Of a DNA stretch of 64,000 nucleotides, positions 36,147-44,606 are shown one piece after another. The notes under the pieces are model-generated. The model worked only from the letters and a program-made list of their open reading frames with translations. It was not told the DNA's origin and made no database searches. The position numbers and the translations under genes were made by a program. The first letter of the stretch is position 1. Each line of letters opens with the position of its first letter. This DNA comes from Ga0077555 sp963741565 (lineage in GTDB: Bacteria; Pseudomonadota; Alphaproteobacteria; Rhizobiales; Hyphomicrobiaceae): assembly GCA_963741565.1 (NCBI GenBank), contig CAVUIK010000010.1, forward strand, positions 186,001 through 250,000, written 5' to 3'.

Positions 36147-36443
36147 TCAGGCTGATCCGGCGATCTGGTCCATGCTGGCGGCAAGTTTGAAGTCGAGGTC
36201 GGTCAGCCCGCCGGCATCGTGCGTCGACAGGGTGACATCGACCCGGTTCCAGACATTGAACCACTCGGGATGATGGTTCATCTGCTCTGCAATCAGGGCC
36301 GCACGCGTCATGAAGCCGAATGCTGCATTGAAATCCGCAAACTTAAAGGATCTGGTGATCGCATCCCGGTCCGCAACCAGGGCCCAGCCGGGTCGTTGAC
36401 GGAGGGCTGCCTCCCGCGCCGACGCATCCAACTTATTGGCCAT
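36147..36443 (-). CDS. phhB: 4a-hydroxytetrahydrobiopterin dehydratase (pterin-4-alpha-carbinolamine dehydratase)
   Basis: Small dehydratase of 98 residues that recycles the carbinolamine formed by phenylalanine hydroxylase. The family signature is visible: FKFADFNAAFGFMTRAALIAEQMNHHPEW, with the catalytic His pair in NHHPEW, then VTLSTHDAGGLTDLDFKLA. No phenylalanine hydroxylase gene is in the window; orphans of this family are common and some may act in molybdopterin metabolism. It reads leftward with dnaQ, 57 bases downstream of it. Confidence 0.92.
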   Translation of the reverse strand: MANKLDASAREAALRQRPGWALVADRDAITRSFKFADFNAAFGFMTRAALIAEQMNHHPEWFNVWNRVDVTLSTHDAGGLTDLDFKLAASMDQIAGSA

Positions 36444-36500
36444 TGCATTCTCCGCGACAAATCCAACGAGCGGTACAGCATAGACTCGATGCCAGAGGCT

Positions 36501-37211
36501 TCAAGCCTTACCCGCCGCCAGGATTCGCTTCCAGATGGACTTGTCGCCAAGCGTCTCGACGAAGGTCTGATGTGCCGCTTCATGCTCCGCGGACAATCGG
36601 GGCGGCAGCGGAATCGGCCGCTGCTTCGCAATCGTACGCAGCGTTCGGGTGCCGGACGGCGCGCGACCTTTGCTGGCCAGTCCCAGCGTCGCCTGCTTCT
36701 CACCCAGTAGTTCCACATAGACGCCAGCCAGCAGAAGCGAGTCCACCAAGGCGCCGTGCTTGGTCCGCTTTGTGTTGTCGATGCCGTAGCGCTTGCACAG
36801 CGCATCGAGGCTATTCGGCCCGGCGGGATGCTTGCGGCGGGCTAACGCAAGCGTATCGACAACGCGATCATAAGAAATTTCAGGCCGCGCAATCCGCTTC
36901 AACTCCATATTGAGGAAGCCGATATCGAACGTCGCATTGTGGATGACCAGCGGCGCCTCGCCGATAAACTCGAGGAACGCGCCAGCGACATCCTTGAACA
37001 GCGGTTTGTCCTTCAGAAAATCGTCGGTAAGCCCGTGGATGTTGACTGCCTCGGGGTGAACCGACTTCCCCTCAGGATGTATGAACACGTGATACTCTTG
37101 CCCGGTTGGAATTCGGTTGATGATTTCGACGCAACCAAGCTCGATCAGGCGGTCGCCCCGGAGGGCATCAAGGCCCGTGGTTTCCGTATCGAGCACGATC
37201 TCGCGCTGCAT
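36501..37211 (-). CDS. dnaQ: DNA polymerase III subunit epsilon
   Basis: Proofreading 3'-5' exonuclease of the replicative polymerase, 236 residues. The three DEDDh motifs are present: EIVLDTETTGLD at the N-terminus (Exo I), HNATFDIGFLN (Exo II) and KRTKHGALVDSLLLAGVY (Exo III, with the catalytic His). The C-terminal segment would bind the alpha subunit. It lies downstream of coaE in a leftward run (PPDK regulator, maf, coaE, dnaQ, phhB) that is the conserved left flank of the hemE-side origin region in this group. Confidence 0.95.
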   Translation of the reverse strand: MQREIVLDTETTGLDALRGDRLIELGCVEIINRIPTGQEYHVFIHPEGKSVHPEAVNIHGLTDDFLKDKPLFKDVAGAFLEFIGEAPLVIHNATFDIGFLNMELKRIARPEISYDRVVDTLALARRKHPAGPNSLDALCKRYGIDNTKRTKHGALVDSLLLAGVYVELLGEKQATLGLASKGRAPSGTRTLRTIAKQRPIPLPPRLSAEHEAAHQTFVETLGDKSIWKRILAAGKA

Positions 37212-37260
37212 GCGTTGATCCTCGGAAAAATGCGCCGCTCAGCGCGTTCTGAGCTTTGGG

Positions 37261-37887
37261 TCAGGCCCAGAACCTTTCAAAGGCCTGACCCTGGCCGGCC
37301 CGCGGCTTCAGCGACGCCACGATTGTATCGATCTTCTGCTCGGTTTCGGAAATCGATCCGCTTGTGTCCACAACGAAATCGGCCTTCGCTCGCTTGACGG
37401 CGTCCGGCATCTGCCGCGCCAAGATCTGATCGAGCCTTTCGGATGTCATGCCGCGCCGTTCGAGCACACGGTGGCGTTGAACGTCGGCCGGTGCACTGAC
37501 CACAACCGTGACATCGACCCGCGTCTCGCCGCCACCTTCGAACAGCAGCGGAATCTCGAGAACAACCATCCCGGCCCCTCGGGCGGCTTCGGCACGCAGG
37601 AAATCGCGCTCGGCAGCATGAACAAGCGGGTGGACAATCGCCTCGAGCCGTTTGAACCCGGAAGGATCGCGCAGCAATACCGCGCCGAGTGCCTGTCGAT
37701 CGACGCCGCCCACTCCCGTCGTGCCGGGAAAGGCCGCCTCGATCGGTGTGACGGCCGCGCCACCACCCGCATAGAGTTTGTGCACCTCGGCATCGGCGTC
37801 ACACACGGAAATGCCGTTGGCGCGAAACCGCTTCGCCGCCGTGGACTTCCCCATTCCGATCGAGCCGGTCAATCCAATGATCAGCAT
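37261..37887 (-). CDS. coaE: dephospho-CoA kinase
   Basis: Last step of CoA synthesis, phosphorylating dephospho-CoA. The 208-residue protein has the P-loop GLTGSIGMGKST at residues 5-16, DADAEVHKLY, the substrate segment IVHPLVHA and VLEIPLLFEGG. GAGGA lies five bases before the ATG at 37887, so an in-frame start at 37905, inside maf, was not used. maf ends 14 bases upstream; aroE, which usually lies between maf and coaE in this order, is absent. Confidence 0.94.
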   Translation of the reverse strand: MLIIGLTGSIGMGKSTAAKRFRANGISVCDADAEVHKLYAGGGAAVTPIEAAFPGTTGVGGVDRQALGAVLLRDPSGFKRLEAIVHPLVHAAERDFLRAEAARGAGMVVLEIPLLFEGGGETRVDVTVVVSAPADVQRHRVLERRGMTSERLDQILARQMPDAVKRAKADFVVDTSGSISETEQKIDTIVASLKPRAGQGQAFERFWA

Positions 37888-37901
37888 GCACGTCCTCACC
37901 G

Positions 37902-38519
37902 TCACGTCGCGATGATCCTGCGGGCCCGCAACTCGCCGAGCAGAGTAATGAGCGGCATCCCGAGAATCGTGAAGTAGTCTCCGTCGATCGACTCAAACAG
38001 CTGCGCACCAAGCCCTTCCAACTGATAGGCACCGACCAACTCGCAGACGACGGGACCGGCGCGATTCAGATAGTCGTCGATAAATGCATCGCTATAGTCG
38101 CGCATCTCCAGCGTTGCCGTCTCTACGTGGGTCCAGACGACGACGCCGGCCTTGGCGAGCACGACCGCGGAATGCAGCGCATGCCTCGTTCCCCGCAATT
38201 CCCGAAGATGACCCCGCGCGCCGTCGAGATCCCTCGGTTTCTCGAAGATGCGATCTCCGAGCGCCAAAACCTGATCGCCACCGATCACCAGGGCATTGGG
38301 GTGGCGGAGACTGACGTCTTCGGCTTTGGCGCGTGCCAGAACCTCGGCGATATCCTCGGGATCGAGCCAATTGCCGCCGGCCTCAAGCGTCTCACGAACC
38401 GCTCGCTCATCGACGGTAGACGGAATGGCCGTGAACGAAATCCCAGCGGCTTCCAGCATCTGGCGGCGGCTGCGGCTTCCCGACGCCAGAACCAGATAGT
38501 CTAAACTGCGCTTACCCAT
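37902..38519 (-). CDS. maf: Maf family nucleoside-triphosphate pyrophosphatase
   Basis: Maf-type nucleotide pyrophosphatase of 205 residues, which removes non-canonical or modified nucleotides and affects septation. The opening LVLASGSRSRRQMLEAAG is diagnostic, as are the DERAV segment, GGDQVLALGDRIFEKP and the C-terminal GAYQLEGLGAQLFESIDGDYF. It overlaps the end of the upstream PPDK regulator gene by eight bases, implying translational coupling. The exact subfamily (YhdE- or YceF-like) is not clear. Confidence 0.92.
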   Translation of the reverse strand: MGKRSLDYLVLASGSRSRRQMLEAAGISFTAIPSTVDERAVRETLEAGGNWLDPEDIAEVLARAKAEDVSLRHPNALVIGGDQVLALGDRIFEKPRDLDGARGHLRELRGTRHALHSAVVLAKAGVVVWTHVETATLEMRDYSDAFIDDYLNRAGPVVCELVGAYQLEGLGAQLFESIDGDYFTILGMPLITLLGELRARRIIAT

Positions 38520-39369
38520 CCTCGTCTCCGCGCTCGCTCTCTTTCTCGGCCGCCCGGTCGTTCAGAAATTGCAGGATGGTTGCCGCTGTTTCTTCGATGG
38601 AGCGCCGGCTGACGTCGATCACCGGCCAGCCGTTCCGTGCAAACAGCCGCCGCGATTGTGCCAGTTCGTTTGCGATCAGCGTGCGATCGACGTAGGTGTC
38701 GAGCGGGCGATCGGCCAGCAGTTGCACGCGGTTGCGCCGGATTTCGGCAATTCGTTCGGGGCTGGCGACCAGACCCACCACGAACGCCCGGTGCGGCGCG
38801 GTGAGCGCCGCCGGCGGATCGATGCCTGGCACCAGCGGCACGTTTGCGACCTTATAGCCGCGCTGTGCGAGATAGATGCTGGTAGGCGTCTTCGAGGTTC
38901 GCGAAATGCCGAGGATGATGATGTCGGCTTCATTCAGATCCTGCGGCAATTGCCCATCGTCGTGCGCCATAGCGAAATTCAGAGCATCGATCCGCCGGAA
39001 ATAGTCGGCGTCAAGCACATGCTGGCCGGCGACGATCGGCGTTTGCGGCGCGCCGAGGTAGAACTCGAACACCTTCATGATCGGCTCGAGTACGTGCAGG
39101 CAGGGAACTTTCAACTCCTTGCAGCGGCGTTCGAGTTCGGCCGTCAGTGTCTGATTGACAATGGTGTAGAGCACGATGCCTGGCGCTGATGACACCTCCT
39201 GCATCACGCGGTCGAGCTGACGCTGGGTGCGCACCAGTGGATGCACATGCTCGATGGGCCGAACTTGCGAATATTGAACCGCAGCGGCTTTGGCGATGGT
39301 GGTCAGCGTCTCACCCGTCGCATCGGAGATCAAATGCAGGTGAAAATAGCTCGGCAAGGCGTTGGCCAT
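38512..39369 (-). CDS. pyruvate, phosphate/water dikinase regulatory protein (DUF299; RP001 type)
   Basis: Bifunctional ADP-dependent kinase/phosphorylase that switches PPDK or PEP synthase off and on. The 285-residue protein begins SYFHLHLISDATGETLTT, with the kinase P-loop-like region later in ILGISRTSKTPTSIYLAQRGYKVANVPLV. This is the homologue of Rickettsia RP001, the gene on the other side of the origin from hemE in Caulobacter. The start at 39369 is a guess among several in-frame codons, as no clear ribosome site is visible. The gene overlaps maf and is divergent from hemE. Confidence 0.9.
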   Translation of the reverse strand: MANALPSYFHLHLISDATGETLTTIAKAAAVQYSQVRPIEHVHPLVRTQRQLDRVMQEVSSAPGIVLYTIVNQTLTAELERRCKELKVPCLHVLEPIMKVFEFYLGAPQTPIVAGQHVLDADYFRRIDALNFAMAHDDGQLPQDLNEADIIILGISRTSKTPTSIYLAQRGYKVANVPLVPGIDPPAALTAPHRAFVVGLVASPERIAEIRRNRVQLLADRPLDTYVDRTLIANELAQSRRLFARNGWPVIDVSRRSIEETAATILQFLNDRAAEKESERGDEDG

Positions 39370-39784
39370 CTGTTGATAGAATCCCGAGTTATCCCCAGAC
39401 CGACCGGTCGCTGCCGAGCGAGGGGCCCGGCATCCCGTGGTTCTCCACAAATCCATCCCCAGCTCAACGTACCGGCGGCCCCTTGCGACAAACCACCGAT
39501 CAAGCCGATTGGCGTTCCAAGTTGTCCGGGCTTAACCCACGCTTTGTCAACAAGCCATTCCGTCGAAGCTGCCCCGGCAACTCGCGCGCAAGTCGCTGTT
39601 CCCATATTGGAATCTTCGTCTTGTGGTTGAATGGAAGGCCAGCTACGTCATTTAGACGGCCGTTGTCCCGCCTGTTGGCAACCAAGGGACAACTCGAGGA
39701 CACTAAACCATCACCGCAATCCACTGTCTAAGAGTCGTAATAAAAAACTTCAGAAAACCCTTGGAAAGATTAAGTAGGAACCCG
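39370..39784. other. oriC: probable chromosome replication origin region (oriC) between RP001-type gene and hemE
   Basis: This 415-bp gap without a gene lies between the RP001 homologue and hemE, the position of the origin in Caulobacter crescentus and of the hemE-linked origin in Sinorhizobium. It contains DnaA-box-like nonamers TTATCCCCA (39389-39397) and TTCTCCACA (39441-39449), each one base from TTATCCACA, and weaker ones at 39544-39552 and 39622-39630 (complement). Two GANTC methylation sites are at 39379-39383 and 39610-39614. The last 55 bases before hemE are A/T-rich, as expected for an unwinding element. Genes on both sides read away from it. No GC-skew calculation was possible. Confidence 0.6.
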
Positions 39785-40843
39785 ATGCCAAAGCCTCATC
39801 CTCGAGCCTCGTATCGATTCCTCGAGCCATTCGAAGGCAAAGCGCTATCGACACCACCCATCTGGCTGATGCGCCAGGCGGGCCGCTATCTCCCGGAGTA
39901 TCGCGAAGTTCGCTCCAAGGCCGGCGGCTTTCTCGAGCTGGTTTACAATCCCGCCTTGGCTGCCGAGGTGACACTGCAGCCGATCCGGCGCTATGCGTTC
40001 GACGCGGCAATCCTGTTCTCAGACATCCTGGTCGTGCCCGACGCGCTCGGCCAATCCGTGCGTTTTGCCGAAGGCGAAGGACCTATTCTCGAGCCGATTT
40101 CCACTGCGAAGGATTTGGCGCGCTTGAAGCTGGCCGCGACTCGGCCCAAGTACGGACTGGTTGCTGAAACGGTGCAGCGGTTGCGTCAGGATCTGCCGAA
40201 GGAGACGGCACTGATTGGATTTTGCGGCGCACCCTGGACCGTCGCGACGTACATGGTCGAAGGGCGAGGTTCCAAGGATCAGGCCGCCGCCAGGCTCTGG
40301 GCCTATCGCGATCCGAAGGCGTTTCAGGCGCTGATGGATATGCTGGTGGAAACGTCGATTGAATACCTGTCGGGACAGGTGGAGGCGGGCGCCAATGCCC
40401 TTCAGATTTTCGATACCTGGGCCGGTAGCCTGCCGGATAACGAGTTCGATCGCTGGGTGGTTGAACCCACGAAGGCCATCGTTTCTGCGATGAAGGATCG
40501 CCACCCCGATGTTCCGATTATTGGCTTTCCGCGCGGCGCCGGTGTTTCCGCGCTCTGGTACGTCGCGGAGACGAAGGTCGATGGGATCGGATGCGATACG
40601 TCTGTTCCACCCTACATGATGGTTGAGGCCTTCGAGGAGGAGGACGTGGTCGTCCAGGGCAACCTCGATCCTCTACTGCTGGTGTCGGGCGGCGACGCCC
40701 TCGATCAGCGAGTGGACGAGATTCTGGAACTGATGGCTGGGCGACGCTTCATCTTCAATCTCGGGCACGGAATCGTGCCGCAAACACCGCCGGAGAACGT
40801 GGCGCGGCTGGTCACGTACGTTCGGAACTGGAAGCCCGAATGA
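39785..40843 (+). CDS. hemE: uroporphyrinogen decarboxylase
   Basis: Decarboxylates uroporphyrinogen III to coproporphyrinogen III in heme synthesis. The 352-residue protein contains the signatures PPIWLMRQAGRYLPEYRE and GFCGAPWTVATYM, the aspartate of FSDILVVPDALG and the C-terminal FNLGHGIVPQTPPENV. AGGA lies five bases before the ATG at 39785. Its stop overlaps the hemJ start (ATGA), so the two are coupled. It forms the right flank of the probable origin. Confidence 0.96.
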   Translation: MPKPHPRASYRFLEPFEGKALSTPPIWLMRQAGRYLPEYREVRSKAGGFLELVYNPALAAEVTLQPIRRYAFDAAILFSDILVVPDALGQSVRFAEGEGPILEPISTAKDLARLKLAATRPKYGLVAETVQRLRQDLPKETALIGFCGAPWTVATYMVEGRGSKDQAAARLWAYRDPKAFQALMDMLVETSIEYLSGQVEAGANALQIFDTWAGSLPDNEFDRWVVEPTKAIVSAMKDRHPDVPIIGFPRGAGVSALWYVAETKVDGIGCDTSVPPYMMVEAFEEEDVVVQGNLDPLLLVSGGDALDQRVDEILELMAGRRFIFNLGHGIVPQTPPENVARLVTYVRNWKPE

Positions 40844-41361
40844 GCCAGCCGCCAAAGTCGCCGGCATCGCGGGCCGCCATCGCACTCGGGCTGACCGCGA
40901 TCGGTTTTGCGGCGGCGGCGCTGGTGCTGGGTCAGCGGGCCTACGACTGGATCAAGGCGCTGCATGTCATCGCGATCATCTCATGGATGGCTGGCATGCT
41001 CTATCTGCCACGGCTGTTCATCTATCACTGCGACGCCGACAAGGGCTCGACGCAATCCGAGACGTTCAAGGTGATGGAGCAGCGCCTGCTGCGCGTGATC
41101 ATCAACCCGGCGATGATAGTGTCCTGGATCGCCGGACTCTGGTTGGCCTGGCAAGCCATGCTCTTCACGCAGGGCTGGTTTCACGCCAAACTGCTGCTGG
41201 TAATCCTACTGTCGGCTTCGCATGGCTACCTATCGGCTGCCGTCCGGGCGTTTGGCGAGGACCGCAATACCCGGGATGCCCGACACTGGCGGATCGTGAA
41301 CGAGGTGCCGACGGTGCTGATGATCGGGATCGTCATTCTGGTCATCGTTAAGCCCTTCTGA
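40840..41361 (+). CDS. hemJ: protoporphyrinogen oxidase HemJ
   Basis: Membrane heme protein of 173 residues that oxidises protoporphyrinogen IX, replacing HemG/HemY in many alphaproteobacteria. Four or five hydrophobic segments are visible. The conserved histidine is in KALHVIAIISWMAGMLYLPRLF, with a second in FIYH and a conserved lysine in WFHAKLLLV. It overlaps hemE by four bases; together they form a short heme operon. Confidence 0.9.
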   Translation: MSQPPKSPASRAAIALGLTAIGFAAAALVLGQRAYDWIKALHVIAIISWMAGMLYLPRLFIYHCDADKGSTQSETFKVMEQRLLRVIINPAMIVSWIAGLWLAWQAMLFTQGWFHAKLLLVILLSASHGYLSAAVRAFGEDRNTRDARHWRIVNEVPTVLMIGIVILVIVKPF

Positions 41362-41367
41362 ACGGCT

Positions 41368-41396
41368 TTGCTTTTCCCCAGCGAATAAGCTATAAA
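41368..41396 (+). promoter_or_regulatory. candidate promoter for rho
   Basis: TTGCTT at 41368-41373, a 17-base spacer and TATAAA at 41391-41396. Transcription from here would give a leader of about 160 bases before the rho start, consistent with the autoregulated leaders known for rho. Confidence 0.4.
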
Positions 41397-41564
41397 GCGC
41401 CAACTTGTTCTGGCCCTCCATGCGCTTGTCTGGCGCGGGGTCCGTTGTCGGCTCCATCCTCTGCGGCCGGTGACCAAGTCCTGCCCGCGCGTGGCAGTTC
41501 CATTCCCCCGACGGCTCGCACGCGATCCCACCTCAGCCGAGCCCGTCCCGAAGACGAGTTTCAC

Positions 41565-42848
41565 ATGCAAGACACACCTATCATTAAGGAGATGAAGCTC
41601 CAGGACCTGAAGGCGAAGACGCCGACGGAACTGCTGAGCTTTGCCGAAGAAGCTGGCGTCGAGAACGCGAGCACCCTGCGCAAGCAGGAGCTCATGTTCG
41701 CCACGCTGAAGCAACTCGCGGCCAAGGAAATCGAAATCATCGGCCTCGGTGTGGTCGAGTTGCTCCAGGACGGTTTCGGCTTCTTGCGTTCGCCGGACGC
41801 CAACTACCTGCCAGGGCCCGACGACATCTATGTGTCGCCCTCCCAAATCCGCCGCTTTGCGCTGCGTACTGGCGATACGGTCGAAGGCCAGATCCGCAGC
41901 CCGAAGGACGGCGAACGGTACTTCGCCCTGATCAAGGTCAACCAGATCAACTTCGAGGAACCGGAGACGGCGAAGCACAAGGTTCACTTCGATAACCTGA
42001 CGCCGCTCTACCCCGAGAAGTGGCTGAAGATGGAACACGAGGATCCGACCATCAAGGATCTCTCGCCGCGCGTCATCGACATCGTGGCGCCGATCGGCAA
42101 AGGCCAGCGGGCCCTGATCGTTGCGCCGCCGCGGACCGGCAAAACGGTGCTGTTGCAAAACATCGCCAAGTCGATCACGGCCAATCATCCGGAATGCTTC
42201 CTGATCGTTCTGCTGATCGACGAGCGGCCGGAAGAAGTCACCGACATGCAGCGGACGGTGAAGGGCGAGGTGATCGCCTCGACCTTCGATGAGCCGCCGT
42301 CGCGCCACGTGCAGGTCACGGAGATGGTTCTCGAGAAGGCTAAGCGCCTTGTCGAGCACAAGCGCGATGTGGTGATCCTGCTGGATTCGATCACGCGGCT
42401 CGGTCGCGCCTACAACACCGTCGTGCCGTCGTCCGGCAAGGTGTTGACGGGCGGCGTCGACAGCAACGCGCTGCAGCGGCCGAAGCGGTTCTTCGGTGCG
42501 GCCCGGAACATCGAGGAAGGTGGCTCGCTCACGATTATCGCGACAGCACTGATCGATACCGGCTCGCGCATGGACGAGGTGATCTTCGAAGAGTTCAAGG
42601 GTACCGGTAACTCGGAAATCATTCTCGACCGCAAGGTCTCGGACAAGCGCGTGTTCCCGGCCATCGACGTGGCCCGCTCGGGCACCCGCAAGGACGAGCT
42701 GCTGCTGCCGAAGGATCAGCTCCGCAAGGGCCAGATGCTACGCCGCATCTTGAACCCGATGGGCTCCATGGATGCGATCGAGTTCCTGATCGACAAGCTC
42801 AAGAGCACCAAGACCAACGGCGACTTCTACAATTCGATGAACACCTGA
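41565..42848 (+). CDS. rho: transcription termination factor Rho
   Basis: Hexameric RNA helicase that ends transcription. The 427-residue protein has the Rho N-terminal helical domain (MKLQDLKAKTPTELLSFAEE), an RNA-binding cold-shock-like domain (DGFGFLRSPDANYLPGPDDIYVS), Walker A APPRTGKT, the LIDERPEEVTDM segment, the Q/R-loop region LDSITRLGRAYN and the closing IDKLKSTKTNGDFYNSM. I chose the ATG at 41565; the ATG at 41592 has AAGGAG directly against it, too close to work. A hairpin follows the stop. mnmE, which usually comes next in this order, is missing. Confidence 0.95.
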   Translation: MQDTPIIKEMKLQDLKAKTPTELLSFAEEAGVENASTLRKQELMFATLKQLAAKEIEIIGLGVVELLQDGFGFLRSPDANYLPGPDDIYVSPSQIRRFALRTGDTVEGQIRSPKDGERYFALIKVNQINFEEPETAKHKVHFDNLTPLYPEKWLKMEHEDPTIKDLSPRVIDIVAPIGKGQRALIVAPPRTGKTVLLQNIAKSITANHPECFLIVLLIDERPEEVTDMQRTVKGEVIASTFDEPPSRHVQVTEMVLEKAKRLVEHKRDVVILLDSITRLGRAYNTVVPSSGKVLTGGVDSNALQRPKRFFGAARNIEEGGSLTIIATALIDTGSRMDEVIFEEFKGTGNSEIILDRKVSDKRVFPAIDVARSGTRKDELLLPKDQLRKGQMLRRILNPMGSMDAIEFLIDKLKSTKTNGDFYNSMNT

Positions 42849-42871
42849 CGCGCCGCTCAGGCGACAGCAGG

Positions 42872-42897
42872 AAAGGGGGCCAACGGGGCCCCTTTTC
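42872..42897 (+). terminator. intrinsic terminator downstream of rho
   Basis: AAAGGGGGCC and GGGGCCCCTTT form an imperfect stem around AACG, followed by TTTT, 24 bases after the rho stop. Confidence 0.65.
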
Positions 42898-42981
42898 GTT
42901 GGTGAGTGCTTTACGTTCATTCGTGTGGGCGATTCATTAACCCTCGCATCGCTAGACTGAACGCCTTGCGGAGGGTCAGTC

Positions 42982-43333
42982 ATGCCAGCTCGGAATGTCG
43001 TGAAATTTCTCGTGGCCGGTGGATTGGTGTTGTCGGCTCAAGGACTTTGGGTCTCCGACGCCGAGGCGCGAAAAATGAAGCTGCGCTCGTCCAGTGACGC
43101 CAGCGAACAGGCCGAGCAGAAGCCACTAGAGTTCTACTGCACCGGCGACGCCGACCAGCCGCGCGCCACGAGTCCTCAATCGTCCTGCTGAGCCAGCCCC
43201 GGCCTCGGCTGTAACCGATGCTACGGCGGCGACCGAACCTGCGGGCCAGCCCCGTGTCGCCGCGCCGTCGGTTGCCGCAAAAACCTCTGAGATCAACGTG
43301 ATCAAATGCGTCGCCGGCTGCTATAGCCGCTGA
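42982..43333 (+). pseudogene. small exported protein, apparent frameshift
   Basis: A gene with GGAGGG before the ATG at 42982 encodes a signal peptide (KFLVAGGLVLSAQGLWVSDA) and a charged segment ending LEFYCTGDAD, then stops at 43191. The next frame continues without a stop as an Ala/Pro-rich linker (EPAPASAVTDATAATEP) and a cysteine-containing end (INVIKCVAGCYSR) to 43333. One surplus base near 43145-43175 would join them into about 116 residues. I do not recognise the family, so the frameshift rests on composition and the fitting arithmetic rather than on a homologue. Confidence 0.5.
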
Positions 43334-43371
43334 ACCGACGACGCTCGTCTGACGTTGTAAACGGCGTCAGC

Positions 43372-44487
43372 CTACTTTTTCTCCCAATAGCGTTCCACGG
43401 CGCGCTCGAGCGGCGGCCGCATGCGTGCGGCATGCGGTACGACGCGGCTTGCGAATTCGCGTTGTGAGGCCAGGACTTTGGCAAAGAACGGGCTTTTCTT
43501 CGCCTCGTCCTCGAACACCTTGTCGGCGGCGACGAGCTGTTCCTTGAGGATCTCATTCGGCGTCTGCATGACCTTGACGCCGTGTTTCTCGACCAGCTCC
43601 TTGATGGCCTTACTCTCCAGATCGACCGAGTTGTTGTTCATGTGCATGATCTCGGCGAGGAGAGCGTTCTTGACGATCGACTTGATGTCAGCAGGCAGCT
43701 CGTCCCACTTCGTCTTGTTGATCAGGAACTCCTGTATGCCCGGGGGTTGGCGCATGTCGGGCATGTAGTAGAACTTGGCAACGTTTTGAAAGCCCATAAG
43801 GATGTCGTGGCTGGGGATCGCCCACTCGGCGCCATCAATGGTGCCGCGCTCGAGCGCTGGAATGACTTCGCCGCCCGGCAGCTGAACGGCCGGGACACCC
43901 ATGTTCTGCATCATGAGTAGGCCAAGTCCCGACGTGCGGAATTTCATCTTTCTGAGTTCGGCTAAATTCTCGAAGGGTTTCTTGAACCAGCCGAAGGCTT
44001 CCCAGTATGCGAGGGTCGTTGTGAAGAAGGCCACGACGTTGAGCTTCAGCTCCTTCTGCAATAGCTCATTATAGAGCTCCATGCCGCCGCCGCTGTGCAG
44101 CCAGGACAGAAACTCGTCACGGCCGAGACCGAACGGCCCGCCGGGTGGGGGACCAAACAGGCCGGCAGCCATGCTCTTGCCGGTCCAGTAGCCAGGCCAG
44201 CTGTGCGCTGCGTCCATGACCAGCTTGTGGGTCGCGTCGAGGACCTCGAATGCACCGACAAGCGTGCCGGCGGGCATCACGTTCATCTTGAGGCGGCCGC
44301 CCGACATTTCCTCGATGGCCTTCCCCATTCGCACGGGCGACTCGTGCAGCAGATTGGCTTGCGGCCACGTGCTCTGCACTTTCCAGGTCGTCTGTGCGGT
44401 GGCAGGGGTCAATAGCGGGCCACTCAGCACGGCCAGTCCGAAAGACGCAGCCAGTGCGCCTCTCGTGAAGCGCGACGTCCAACTCAT
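43372..44487 (-). CDS. TRAP transporter DctP-type substrate-binding protein
   Basis: Periplasmic receptor of a TRAP carrier, 371 residues. A signal peptide (GALAASFGLAVLSGPLLTPATAQ) precedes TTWKVQSTWPQANLLHESPVRMGKAIEEMSGGRLKMNVMPAG. The segment LRKMKFRTSGLGLLMMQNMG contains the conserved arginine that binds the substrate carboxylate, and EVIPALERGTIDGAEW is the family signature. It resembles the group for 2-oxoacids or mannitol/chloroaromatics. GGGAGG lies seven bases before the ATG at 44487. No DctQ/DctM membrane genes are adjacent, so it is an orphan receptor here. Confidence 0.88.
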   Translation of the reverse strand: MSWTSRFTRGALAASFGLAVLSGPLLTPATAQTTWKVQSTWPQANLLHESPVRMGKAIEEMSGGRLKMNVMPAGTLVGAFEVLDATHKLVMDAAHSWPGYWTGKSMAAGLFGPPPGGPFGLGRDEFLSWLHSGGGMELYNELLQKELKLNVVAFFTTTLAYWEAFGWFKKPFENLAELRKMKFRTSGLGLLMMQNMGVPAVQLPGGEVIPALERGTIDGAEWAIPSHDILMGFQNVAKFYYMPDMRQPPGIQEFLINKTKWDELPADIKSIVKNALLAEIMHMNNNSVDLESKAIKELVEKHGVKVMQTPNEILKEQLVAADKVFEDEAKKSPFFAKVLASQREFASRVVPHAARMRPPLERAVERYWEKK

Positions 44488-44606
44488 TGGGCAACCTCCC
44501 ATGTTGCTGCTTAGACACTCGCAGCGTAGACGGGGCTCATGCGGCGTCAAGCGACATGAGGCGGGTTTAGTTTGCGGTACTGAGGGACGCGGTCGGAGGT
44601 CGACTG

